A stretch of DNA of 64,000 nt from Rheinheimera pacifica (GTDB lineage: Bacteria > Pseudomonadota > Gammaproteobacteria > Enterobacterales > Alteromonadaceae). Positions 26,671-35,108 of the stretch are shown here, in pieces; position 1 is the first letter of the stretch; every line of letters begins with the position of its first letter. A program made the translations under genes and the position numbers. The notes below the pieces were generated by a model that was not told the DNA's origin, searched no databases, and saw only the letters and a program-made list of their open reading frames with translations. The stretch is taken from positions 1-64,000 of the forward strand of contig NZ_FNXF01000002.1 in NCBI RefSeq assembly GCF_900108485.1, in the 5' to 3' direction.

Positions 26671-27909
26671 ATGCAAAGGCTATTCTGGCATTTTTACCTG
26701 TTTTTGTTTCTGGTATTGCTTGGTATTGGCTGGGCAGTAGAACAGCTGTGGCAGCAATGGCAACCCGACACCGCACCGCCCTGGCTTAACAGCTACACCC
26801 AGCTATTGCAGCAGCAATTGCAACAGCCCGCCATCCAATGGCAAAGCCATATCAGCCTGCCTTACACTGAACTGAGCCCGGACAGCATCAGCTGGTTACC
26901 CGAAGAACAGCAGTTATTGCAGCAAGGCGACATTGTTACCTTATTTGAAGCCGACAGCGTATATTTTTACTATCAGCAGGCCGGGCAATTATGGCGTTTG
27001 GGCCCGCTGCCATTGATCCAACAAGAAGGCGCCACCTGGTTTACGTTGCTGTTTTTTGTTTTGTTAGCCGTTGCGGTAGCGCTGTGGCTGTGGCCGGTGG
27101 CACGTGATATCCGTACCCTGCAACTCAGCCTGAAGCAGTTTGCCGGTAACAGCGACAGCACAATTGCCGTACCGGCACATTCCTTTATTGCGCCCATTGC
27201 GCAAAGTTTCCGCCAGATGAGCCTGCAAATCCGCGACTTGCTAAACCTGCAGCGTGAAATGACCCATGCCGTATCGCACGAGCTGCGCACGCCTATTGCC
27301 CGGCTGAATTTTGCGCTGGAAATGGCAACCCAGCTACCGGAAGACGAACGCCGGCTAATGTGTGAAGACGTGCGTGAACTACAGCAGTTGGTCGATGAAA
27401 TTCTTGATTATGCCCGGCTGGAAACCGGCCAGCTACCACTGCAGCTGCAACAGATAAACCTGACCGAGCTGATTGCCAACTTAAACGAGAAACTGTCGCC
27501 GATACCTGGCGCCGCGATCAATTTAACTATGCCGCAGCAGGCACTGCTGTTTGGCGATGGCCATTACCTGGAACGGGCACTGCAAAATGTGTTGGTTAAC
27601 GCCAAAAAGTACGCCCGGCAGCGCATTACATTGACACTGCAACAACGGCAAAATTACTGGCATATCGACGTTGAAGATGACGGCCCCGGTATTCCGCAGG
27701 CCATGCGTGAAGAAATACTCAAACCTTTTTTTCGCCTTGAAGCCAGCCGTAATAAGCAAGGTGGCGGCTTTGGCCTGGGGTTGGCCATAGTGCAGCGTAT
27801 TATGCAGTGGCATCAGGGCAGCATCAGCGTAAGTGAATCTGCTACCCTGGGTGGTGCCCGTTTTTGTCTGCGCCTGCCGGTTCGCCAGGCAACACCTTTG
27901 AATGCGTAA
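26671..27909 (+). CDS. Sensor histidine kinase
   Basis: A 412-residue membrane kinase. Two helices (about 5-25 and 122-142) bracket a periplasmic sensor of roughly 95 residues that is rich in glutamine. A HAMP-like segment is followed by the HisKA box AVSHELRTPIARL with His203 and the ATPase core (N box NVLVNAKKYARQ, G1 DVEDDGPGIP, F box FFRLEAS, G2 GGFGLGLAIV). It pairs with the OmpR regulator and would sense an envelope signal, perhaps through MipA or DUF3019. Cationic peptide or envelope stress are guesses. Confidence 0.92.
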   Translation: MQRLFWHFYLFLFLVLLGIGWAVEQLWQQWQPDTAPPWLNSYTQLLQQQLQQPAIQWQSHISLPYTELSPDSISWLPEEQQLLQQGDIVTLFEADSVYFYYQQAGQLWRLGPLPLIQQEGATWFTLLFFVLLAVAVALWLWPVARDIRTLQLSLKQFAGNSDSTIAVPAHSFIAPIAQSFRQMSLQIRDLLNLQREMTHAVSHELRTPIARLNFALEMATQLPEDERRLMCEDVRELQQLVDEILDYARLETGQLPLQLQQINLTELIANLNEKLSPIPGAAINLTMPQQALLFGDGHYLERALQNVLVNAKKYARQRITLTLQQRQNYWHIDVEDDGPGIPQAMREEILKPFFRLEASRNKQGGGFGLGLAIVQRIMQWHQGSISVSESATLGGARFCLRLPVRQATPLNA

Positions 27910-27926
27910 CTTAGGGCTGGGCGTAT

Positions 27927-28601
27927 TTATAAGCCCAGTGTTTTCAGAAAATCATCATCCACTTCTGCCGAGGCACTAACGGTGTTTTCCGGTGTATATT
28001 GCTGGGCATTGGCCAGAATATCGTCTGGGTGTTCCTGCTCGGCTTTGTCAAACTCATGCAGCTGAATAAACTCGGTTTTATCCATCGCCAGTTCCAGATA
28101 AAAGATATTATGCTCTGGCGTACTAAAGGTAACGCGGCGTGCCTGTGGCTGATCAAGCTGGGTATTAATTAAAATTTGCACCTGCTTATTAATCGCCATC
28201 ATTTTCGGCTGGCTCTGGTTGATTGACGTTTGCAGGTCATAGCGTACCGTGTTGGTAAAGTCGCCAACGATCTGGTTCATCAGCTCACCCATGACGTTGC
28301 CTACTTCGTCAGAGGTATGAAACTGTGCCAGCTCGCTTTCCGGCATGCCCATGCTCATTAAATATTTTTTATAAATTTCCATTGCTGCCTGAGCGGTGAA
28401 ATTAATAATCACCAGGCCGGAAAAACCGCCGTCAAACAATACAAAGCAACCCAGATCAGGCCGCAGACAGGTTTTTTGTATTTTTTGTACCATTGGCGAA
28501 TAAGCCACATTACTGTTGCCTGCACCCGATAATACTTTGGTTACCGACTGACACAACGTTAGTAATATTTCATCTGTAGTAATTATTTTGGTTTTTTTCA
28601 T
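27927..28601 (-). CDS. DUF3334 family protein (CheX/CheC-like fold)
   Basis: A 224-residue cytosolic protein. The central part (IINFTAQAAMEIYKKYLMSMGMPE, SDEVGNVMGELMNQIVGDFTN) has the helix pattern of CheX/CheC-type phosphatases, with E-V-x-N-V/M at the expected place. It fits DUF3334, common in marine gammaproteobacteria. A role in dephosphorylating a response regulator is plausible but unproven. It is convergent with the histidine kinase gene, with 17 bases between stops. Confidence 0.75.
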   Translation of the reverse strand: MKKTKIITTDEILLTLCQSVTKVLSGAGNSNVAYSPMVQKIQKTCLRPDLGCFVLFDGGFSGLVIINFTAQAAMEIYKKYLMSMGMPESELAQFHTSDEVGNVMGELMNQIVGDFTNTVRYDLQTSINQSQPKMMAINKQVQILINTQLDQPQARRVTFSTPEHNIFYLELAMDKTEFIQLHEFDKAEQEHPDDILANAQQYTPENTVSASAEVDDDFLKTLGL

Positions 28602-28839
28602 TATCCGGATCCAACAATCTGAGTTTGTTCAGTATAAGCGTAATACCCTGGCTTAGGCTATTCTGTTCCGATAGCTACACTGCGATTCAACTGTTGCAGC
28701 CTGTACATTAGTTTGCTGCGTTAACTACAACTCCCTGAGCTACCAGACATATTTGCTAACCTATTTTTACACTCAGCTATTAGCTGAGGCTAACAAAACC
28801 GCGTATTATAGTGCGCTGCCACATTAAGAGCCTTAACCT

Positions 28840-30033
28840 ATGTCAAATAAACCCGCTGGCTGGATCATTATATTACTGGCAGCTGTTGTCGCCACCACGC
28901 CACTGGCCATTGATATGTACCTGCCTGCCATGCCCATTATGGCGCAACAACTGAATACCTCTATTGGCATGGTGCAGCAATCACTCAGTATTTTCCTGGC
29001 CTTTTTTGGTATCAGCATGCTGATTTGCGGCCCGTTGGCCGATAACTTTGGCCGCCGGCCACTGGCTATTTTTGGTTTAACCGGCTTTGTGCTGGCCAGT
29101 ATTGCGTTAAGTTTAGTCAGCACTATTGAGTGGTTTTTATTCTGGCGTGCTATTCAGGCATTGTGCGGCGCGGCAGCTACAGTAGTGGTGCCGGGTATAG
29201 TACGGCATATTTATCAGGAACATACCGCCAAAGGTATGTCTTATGTGTCGATGATTATGATGCTGGCCCCACTGCTGGCCCCGGCCATTGGCAGCGGCGT
29301 ATTGTGGCTGGCAAATTGGCAGATGATTTTTGTTACACTGGCAGTGTACGGTTTACTGATCCTGTTGCTTAGCTGGCGTTATCTGCCCGAAATTAAACCG
29401 GCCGGAACGCCACAAAAGCTGGCGTTTTTTGCCGGCTATAAAGTGGTGTTTTCGCGGGTTTCTGCCCGGCCGGATATTGCTACTTCGATGTTTGCCTCGT
29501 TTTCATTCTTTTGCTTTTTAACCGCGGTGCCTTTTGTTTATATCAAATTCTTTGGGGTAGACGAGCAACTGTTCAGCCTGTTATTTGGCTTTAATGTGTT
29601 AATGCTGATGCTGGCAAACCTGATAAACAGCCGCCTGGTTACCCGCCTTGGCCCACAACGTATGCTGCGTGCCGGCCTGGCTGTGGCCATTGTCAGCGCC
29701 AGCGCGCTAACCTTGTTTAATTTCTGGCAGTTTGAGCTGGTGTATACGGTATTGTCGATAGCCCCGCTAATGGCCAGCTTAAGCCTGATAGCCACAAACG
29801 CTGATGCGATGATCCTGATGAAATTTCCGGATAACAGCGGCACCGCAACGGCGGTAATAGGTACTTTGCGCTTTGGTATAGGTGCATTGGCAGGGCCGTT
29901 GCTGGCGCTGTTTTATAACGGCACCCCGCTGCCATTTTCATTGCTGATGCTGGCAGGGGTGCTGTGTATTGCGGTAAGTCAGTTATGGCATAAACCTGCT
30001 GAGCTGCCCGCTACAGCAGCCAGCCCAGACTAA
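28840..30033 (+). CDS. Bcr/CflA family multidrug efflux MFS transporter
   Basis: A 397-residue proton-driven exporter with twelve helices. The family signature is present: TPLAIDMYLPAMPIMAQQL in helix 1 and GPLADNFGRRPLAIFGL between helices 2 and 3, with RAIQALCGAAATVV following. Bcr/CflA members export bicyclomycin, sulfonamides, purine nucleosides or peptides, and the substrate is unknown here. The last four bases overlap the stop of a convergent small gene. Confidence 0.88.
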   Translation: MSNKPAGWIIILLAAVVATTPLAIDMYLPAMPIMAQQLNTSIGMVQQSLSIFLAFFGISMLICGPLADNFGRRPLAIFGLTGFVLASIALSLVSTIEWFLFWRAIQALCGAAATVVVPGIVRHIYQEHTAKGMSYVSMIMMLAPLLAPAIGSGVLWLANWQMIFVTLAVYGLLILLLSWRYLPEIKPAGTPQKLAFFAGYKVVFSRVSARPDIATSMFASFSFFCFLTAVPFVYIKFFGVDEQLFSLLFGFNVLMLMLANLINSRLVTRLGPQRMLRAGLAVAIVSASALTLFNFWQFELVYTVLSIAPLMASLSLIATNADAMILMKFPDNSGTATAVIGTLRFGIGALAGPLLALFYNGTPLPFSLLMLAGVLCIAVSQLWHKPAELPATAASPD

Positions 30034-30185
30034 ATTTTGCAGGCACCGCCACTGCATTCATCGTCATCATCACCATATTGTGGCGCCTCAGCACGGCTAA
30101 GTTCGGCTTGTTGCTGGCGCTCTACATTCTGTTCTGCTTCAGCAAAGTCCAGATGGTCTAAATCAAAATCCAGCTCAGACATCAT
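30030..30185 (-). CDS. Small acidic protein with CSGGAC tail
   Basis: A 51-residue protein read from the minus strand: start MMSELDFDLDHLDFAEAEQ, a glutamine/glutamate-rich middle, then GDDDDE and the C-terminal CSGGACKI. A GAGG ribosome site stands seven bases before the ATG. The acidic body and paired terminal cysteines suggest metal or redox binding, but I cannot name a family. It lies 51 bases upstream of nothing co-directional and is convergent with the Bcr/CflA gene. Confidence 0.6.
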   Translation of the reverse strand: MMSELDFDLDHLDFAEAEQNVERQQQAELSRAEAPQYGDDDDECSGGACKI

Positions 30186-30236
30186 TATTACCCTCAGTTA
30201 AATAGCCCTGATAGTGTAGCAAAGGCTACGGCCAGG

Positions 30237-32030
30237 CTAAAGCGGCCAGAAGTATAAAAGTGCCGGTACCGACACGGCGACAACCAGTAATTCAAGTGGT
30301 AAACCCAGTCGCCAGTAATCACCAAACTTAAAGCCACCCGGCCCCAGGATCAGGGTATTATTCTGGTGGCCTATCGGCGTTAAAAAGGCACAAGAGGCAC
30401 CAATGGCAACAGCCATTAAAAAGGTATCTGAGCTGACATCCAGCTGGTTGGCAATGCTTAATGCTATCGGGCACATTACCGCAGCGGTGGCAGCATTATT
30501 CATAAAATCAGACAATGTCATCGTTAGTACCAGCAGCAGAATTAGCGTTATTACCGCACTGCCTTGCGACAAATGTGACAACATTAACTCAGCTAACAAG
30601 GCTGCCGCTCCGGTGCTTAACATCGCTTCAGCTACTGGTATTAACGCCGCCAGCAATACCACTACCGGCCAGTCGATAGCCTGATACACCTTACTTAATG
30701 GCAGCGCTTTAAACAGCATACTGGCCAGCACACCTGCAGCAAACGAGATTGCTGCCGGCACCAAACCAAAGGCCGCACCGGCTACTGCACCTAACATAAT
30801 AATGCTGGTTAACCAGATGCGGCGTTTGTCTGGTACCTGAATAGACCGCTCTGCCAACGGTACACAACCATACTCACTGGCAAAAGCAGACAGCAGCTCG
30901 GCATCGCCCTGCATCAGCAGTACATCGCCGGCAACCAGCTCGGTGCGGCGCAACCGCTTGATTGAGCGATTACCCTGGCGCGATAACGCCAGCAAATTAA
31001 TACCAAACCGGCTACGTAAACTAAGATCTGCCGCTGAGCGGCCAATTAACTGGGCATCGGGCATTACTGCCAGCTCCAGCAGTACTTCTTCTTTGCCAGA
31101 GCCTGAAGTTTTTTCAGCATCTGTGATGTCGACATCGGCTTTAACGTTTTCTTCCAGCGTCAGCCCCAGCTCAGACAATATATTGCCCAGCGATTCCGGC
31201 TCAGCTTCAATAACCAGCACATCGTCTGCTTTTAACATGCGATACCCGGTAGGTGCCGACACGCGGAATTTATTGCGCACCAGGCCTACTACCTGCGCAT
31301 CGGCCTCTTCCAGTAACTGCTCAAGTGCCGCCAGCCGCAGGCCATCGGCTTTGCCTTTAGCGTCTACCCGCACCTCGGTTAAATAGCTGGCGGTATCAAA
31401 ACCCTCAACCCCGCCCTGCTGACGTTTAGGCACCAAACGCCAGCCAACAAGGGTAATAAAGGCCAAGCCAGCAAGTGCCACCAACACCCCCACCGGGCTA
31501 AAGTCGAACATGGCAAAACTGCTGCCCTGACTGCTATCCCGAAAGCCCGAAACAATAAGGTTAGGCGGCGTACCAATTAAGGTTGTCATACCGCCCAGTA
31601 TCGAGCCAAAGGCCACCGGCATCAGCACTTGCCCCGGCGTTAACTTAAGCCGGGTTGCCGCCTGAATAGCCACCGGCATCATCAGCGCCATAGCGCCAAC
31701 GTTATTCATAAATGCCGATAGTAGCGTAACTAAGGTGGTTAACAGGGCGATAGTGGCCATCACACCACTGTTGGCGGGTAGCAATTTGCGGGCTAACAAA
31801 TCAACCGCACCGCTATTTTGCAGCGCATAACTTAACACCAGTACACAGGCAACGGTAATAACTGCCGGATGGCCAAAACCGCTGAAGGCGGTGTCGGTTG
31901 GCACCAGGCCGGCTGCAACTGCCGCCATCAGTGTTGCCAGCGCGACGGTGTCGTGCCGCCAGCGGCCCCAAATAAACAACGCTATAGTGCAAAGCAAAAT
32001 TGCAAATAGCATTCCCTGTTCTAATGTCAT
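30237..32030 (-). CDS. SLC13 family permease with TrkA-C (RCK_C) domains
   Basis: A 597-residue inner membrane carrier of the divalent anion:sodium symporter type. Membrane helices fill about residues 1-200 and 400-597 (LMAAVAAGLVPTDTAFSGFGHPAVI, MNNVGAMALMMPVA, LIGTPPNLIVSG, SDFMNNAATAAVMCPIA). Between them are two TrkA-C domains (about 205-290 and 310-390), which may bind a regulatory ligand. Substrates in the family are sulfate, dicarboxylates or arsenite-like oxyanions. It stands alone with 146 bases to the divergent pyrC. Confidence 0.88.
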   Translation of the reverse strand: MTLEQGMLFAILLCTIALFIWGRWRHDTVALATLMAAVAAGLVPTDTAFSGFGHPAVITVACVLVLSYALQNSGAVDLLARKLLPANSGVMATIALLTTLVTLLSAFMNNVGAMALMMPVAIQAATRLKLTPGQVLMPVAFGSILGGMTTLIGTPPNLIVSGFRDSSQGSSFAMFDFSPVGVLVALAGLAFITLVGWRLVPKRQQGGVEGFDTASYLTEVRVDAKGKADGLRLAALEQLLEEADAQVVGLVRNKFRVSAPTGYRMLKADDVLVIEAEPESLGNILSELGLTLEENVKADVDITDAEKTSGSGKEEVLLELAVMPDAQLIGRSAADLSLRSRFGINLLALSRQGNRSIKRLRRTELVAGDVLLMQGDAELLSAFASEYGCVPLAERSIQVPDKRRIWLTSIIMLGAVAGAAFGLVPAAISFAAGVLASMLFKALPLSKVYQAIDWPVVVLLAALIPVAEAMLSTGAAALLAELMLSHLSQGSAVITLILLLVLTMTLSDFMNNAATAAVMCPIALSIANQLDVSSDTFLMAVAIGASCAFLTPIGHQNNTLILGPGGFKFGDYWRLGLPLELLVVAVSVPALLYFWPL

Positions 32031-32175
32031 TGCGGTTTCCGGTAAGTAAATATCAATGATGGCTAAGCTACGCTGAACGCCAACTTACCACAATACGCAC
32101 TGAAGCAATTTCACCTGGCGAGGTTACTTGATATCATAGCGCCACTTTTTTGCCGCAGCAGTTGCAGGAGCCTCC

Positions 32176-33207
32176 ATGACCACGCTTACCATACAAACCC
32201 CGGATGACTGGCACTTACACTTTCGTGACGGCGATATGCTGCGCGAAACCGTACCGGCCACAGCCCGGCAATTCGCCCGTGCCATTGTGATGCCGAACTT
32301 AGTACCGCCGGTAACCACAGCAGACATGGCAGTAGCCTACCGTAACCGCATTCTGGCTGCCCGCCCGGCTGGCAGTAATTTTCAGCCGCTGGTTACCTTA
32401 TTTTTAACCGATAAAACTACCGCTGCCGATATCAGCGCAGCCAAAGCCGCCGGTGTGGTTGCGGCTAAGTTGTATCCGGCCGGTGCCACCACTAACTCCA
32501 GCGCTGCGGTAAGTGCGCTGGGCAGCCTGTATCCGGTATTTGAAGCCATGGCAGAGCAAGGTATGTTGCTGCTGGTTCATGGCGAAGTTACCGATCACGA
32601 TATTGATATTTTTGACCGCGAAAAAGTATTTATCGACCGCTACCTGCAGCATATTGTTGCGCGCTTACCTGACCTGAAAGTGGTGTTTGAGCATATTACC
32701 ACCGCCGATGCCGCCAGCTTTGTCGCGCAAGCATCAAACAATGTGGCGGCCACTATTACACCGCAGCATTTACTGCTAAACCGCAACGACTTATTAGTTG
32801 GCGGTGTACGGCCGCATAACTATTGCCTGCCGGTATTAAAACGCCGTACTCATCAGGAAGCGCTGCGTGCAGCTGTGGCCAGTGGTTCCAGCAAGTTCTT
32901 TTTAGGTACGGATTCTGCGCCGCATGAAAAACACCGCAAAGAATCCGCCTGCGGTTGTGCCGGCTGTTACAGCGCCCACAGCGCGATAGAGCTGTATGCT
33001 CAGGTATTTGATGATTTAGGTTGCCTGAACAAGCTGGAAGGCTTCGCCAGCCACTACGGTGCTGACTTTTACGGCTTGCCACGTAACAGCGGCACAGTGA
33101 CACTGCAAAAGCAGCAGTGGCAGGTGCCAAACGAGATTACCCTGCCCAACGGCAACCCGATTGTACCGTTTTATGCCGGCGAAACGTTAAACTGGAAATT
33201 GGTGTAA
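32176..33207 (+). CDS. pyrC: Dihydroorotase
   Basis: A 343-residue class II dihydroorotase, which cyclises carbamoyl-aspartate to dihydroorotate in pyrimidine synthesis (cytosol). The zinc site is visible: DWHLHFRD near residue 14, the carboxylated Lys region [15 protein letters not shown], then histidines in LLVHGEV and VFEHITT, and the catalytic Asp in [15 protein letters not shown]. The length fits E. coli PyrC (348). It is a single-gene unit, with an AGGAG ribosome site just upstream of the ATG. Confidence 0.96.
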   Translation: MTTLTIQTPDDWHLHFRDGDMLRETVPATARQFARAIVMPNLVPPVTTADMAVAYRNRILAARPAGSNFQPLVTLFLTDKTTAADISAAKAAGVVAAKLYPAGATTNSSAAVSALGSLYPVFEAMAEQGMLLLVHGEVTDHDIDIFDREKVFIDRYLQHIVARLPDLKVVFEHITTADAASFVAQASNNVAATITPQHLLLNRNDLLVGGVRPHNYCLPVLKRRTHQEALRAAVASGSSKFFLGTDSAPHEKHRKESACGCAGCYSAHSAIELYAQVFDDLGCLNKLEGFASHYGADFYGLPRNSGTVTLQKQQWQVPNEITLPNGNPIVPFYAGETLNWKLV

Positions 33208-33223
33208 CGCTGATGTTCCGATT

Positions 33224-33400
33224 GACAGGAATCGGTTTGCTCTAAGCCAACCGTTGCAGGCCAGGATGCTGACAAATTCGCTCGGAGCGAATTTGAACAG
33301 CGAAGCTGGTCCGCAGGATAAACTTCATGGATGAAGTTTATAATCGAGCCTACAGGGACGTATTTACGGCGTGTTGGTGTGAGCAAACCGGTTACTGTTC
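33224..33400. repeat. MITE-like or ERIC-like intergenic element with terminal inverted repeats
   Basis: A 177-base element between pyrC and comM. Its ends (33224-33242 and 33381-33400) are inverted repeats with about 16 of 20 matching positions, including a perfect 10-base CGGTTTGCTC core. Two perfect palindromes lie inside: AAATTCGCTC with its complement (33274-33294) and ATAAACTTCAT with its complement (33318-33341). Each end also folds into its own CCGATT- or CCGG-type hairpin. No open frame is present. The symmetry suggests a non-autonomous mobile element or a folded RNA. I saw no second copy in the window. Confidence 0.6.
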
Positions 33401-33421
33401 TCCCCGGTTTGGATGATTAGC

Positions 33422-34924
33422 TCAGTTCTTCAAATAACTTAGCAACCGCTCCAGCGCGCGGTAGCTAAGTGCCTCCATTAAATGGGCGCGGCTTATTTGG
33501 GCTTGCTGCTGTAAATCGGCAATGCTGCGCGCCACTTTGATGATCTTATGGTAAGTACGGGCCGACAGTTTAAAGCGGTGAATGGTGTCTTCCAAAAAGC
33601 GCGCATCGGCTTGTTGCAACGGGCAAAAATCGGCAATTTCACTGCCGCTTAAACGGGCATTAGCTTTACCCTGCCGTGCCAGCTGTAACTGCCTGGCTGC
33701 CAGTACCCGCTCGCGCACACTGGCGCTGCTTTCTTCCTGCGTATGCTGGCTAAGCATGCCTTTGGGCAGTAACGGTACTTCAATTTGCAGCTCTATGCGG
33801 TCAATAAAAGGGCCTGACAGCCGGTTTAAATAACGCATTACCTGCTCGGGTGTGGCCCGGCCATCCTGATGGTGCCCGGTCGGGCTGGGGTTTAATGCCG
33901 CTACCAACTGAAACTGTGCCGGAAATTCTGCTTGCCGTGCAGCGCGGCTAATATGTACCACACCGGTTTCCAGCGGTTCGCGTAACACATCCAACACCTT
34001 GCGCGGGAACTCTGGCAGCTCGTCCAAAAATAAAATTCCGTGGTGCGACAACGATATTTCTCCGGGACGGGGCACAGAACCCCCACCAACCAAGGCCACT
34101 GCAGAACTGGTGTGATGCGGCGATCTAAACGGCCTTTGCTGCCAGTCGGTTAAGTTACGCTTTAACCCGGCAATAGAGTATATGGCGGCAGTAGCCAATG
34201 CTTCCGGCTCTGTAAGCGGCGGCATAATGCCAGGTAAACGCTGCGCCAGCATAGATTTACCGGTACCGGCCGGGCCCAGCATTAACAGGTTATGCTCACC
34301 GGCCGCCGCAATTTCCAGCACCCTTTTGGCATGGGCCTGGCCTTTCACGTCAGCTAAATCCGGCAAATGTTGCTGTTCACGCACTGGTAATGCCGGAATA
34401 GCAGGCAATGGTTGCTGAGCCAATAAAAAGCTGTGCACCTGCAATAAATGTTCAGCACCGTGCACTACTACCTTGGGTACCTGCTGCGCCTGCTGGGCAT
34501 TTAACATCGGCAGCACCACTTCACGGCCGGCATCACGGCAGGCTATGGCTACCGGAATTTCGCCTACTATGCTGCGGATCTCGCCCGACAGCGCCAGCTC
34601 GCCACAAAACTCATAGCCTTGCAGGCTTTTTTCGGCTAACTGGCCGGAAGCGACAATAATACCCAGCGCTATTGGCAAATCGAAACGGCCGCCTTCTTTG
34701 GGCAAATCAGCCGGGGCTAAATTAACGGTGATTTTGCGATCCGGAAAAGCAAAACCGCTGTTTACCATGGCACTGCGCACCCGGTCACGCGATTCTTTTA
34801 CCGAGGTTTCGGGCAGGCCAACCAGCTGAAAAGCAGGCAAACCATTGCTGATATGCACTTCAACGGTAACTAAAGGGGCATCTAAACCATGACGGGCACG
34901 ACTGAAAACAACGGCCAGTGACAT
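33422..34924 (-). CDS. comM: YifB/ComM family Mg-chelatase-like AAA+ ATPase
   Basis: A 500-residue protein with an N-terminal Lon-like fold (LVTVEVHISNGLPAFQLVGLPETSVKESRDRV), a Walker A GPAGTGKSML in the middle, Walker B LFLDELPEF and a C-terminal Mg_chelatase_C helical domain (YHKIIKVARSIADL). ComM is a hexameric helicase that extends heteroduplex during natural transformation in Vibrio and relatives. The length equals the family norm. An AGGAG ribosome site precedes the ATG. It stands alone. Confidence 0.93.
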   Translation of the reverse strand: MSLAVVFSRARHGLDAPLVTVEVHISNGLPAFQLVGLPETSVKESRDRVRSAMVNSGFAFPDRKITVNLAPADLPKEGGRFDLPIALGIIVASGQLAEKSLQGYEFCGELALSGEIRSIVGEIPVAIACRDAGREVVLPMLNAQQAQQVPKVVVHGAEHLLQVHSFLLAQQPLPAIPALPVREQQHLPDLADVKGQAHAKRVLEIAAAGEHNLLMLGPAGTGKSMLAQRLPGIMPPLTEPEALATAAIYSIAGLKRNLTDWQQRPFRSPHHTSSAVALVGGGSVPRPGEISLSHHGILFLDELPEFPRKVLDVLREPLETGVVHISRAARQAEFPAQFQLVAALNPSPTGHHQDGRATPEQVMRYLNRLSGPFIDRIELQIEVPLLPKGMLSQHTQEESSASVRERVLAARQLQLARQGKANARLSGSEIADFCPLQQADARFLEDTIHRFKLSARTYHKIIKVARSIADLQQQAQISRAHLMEALSYRALERLLSYLKN

Positions 34925-35108
34925 CCTGTCTCCTGCGTGGACAAAATAAAAAGATAATTAATATTTAGCATATTGTTAAATATTAGCAAGGTTAAATAAT
35001 CTGCTAAGCCACAGGCTAAATCGGCTACACTGGGTAACACAGCACGGAGCGCTATATTTTCAGCCCAAGCTGTTGGTCAGATTGATAAATTGTCTTAGGG
35101 AGCAAAAG

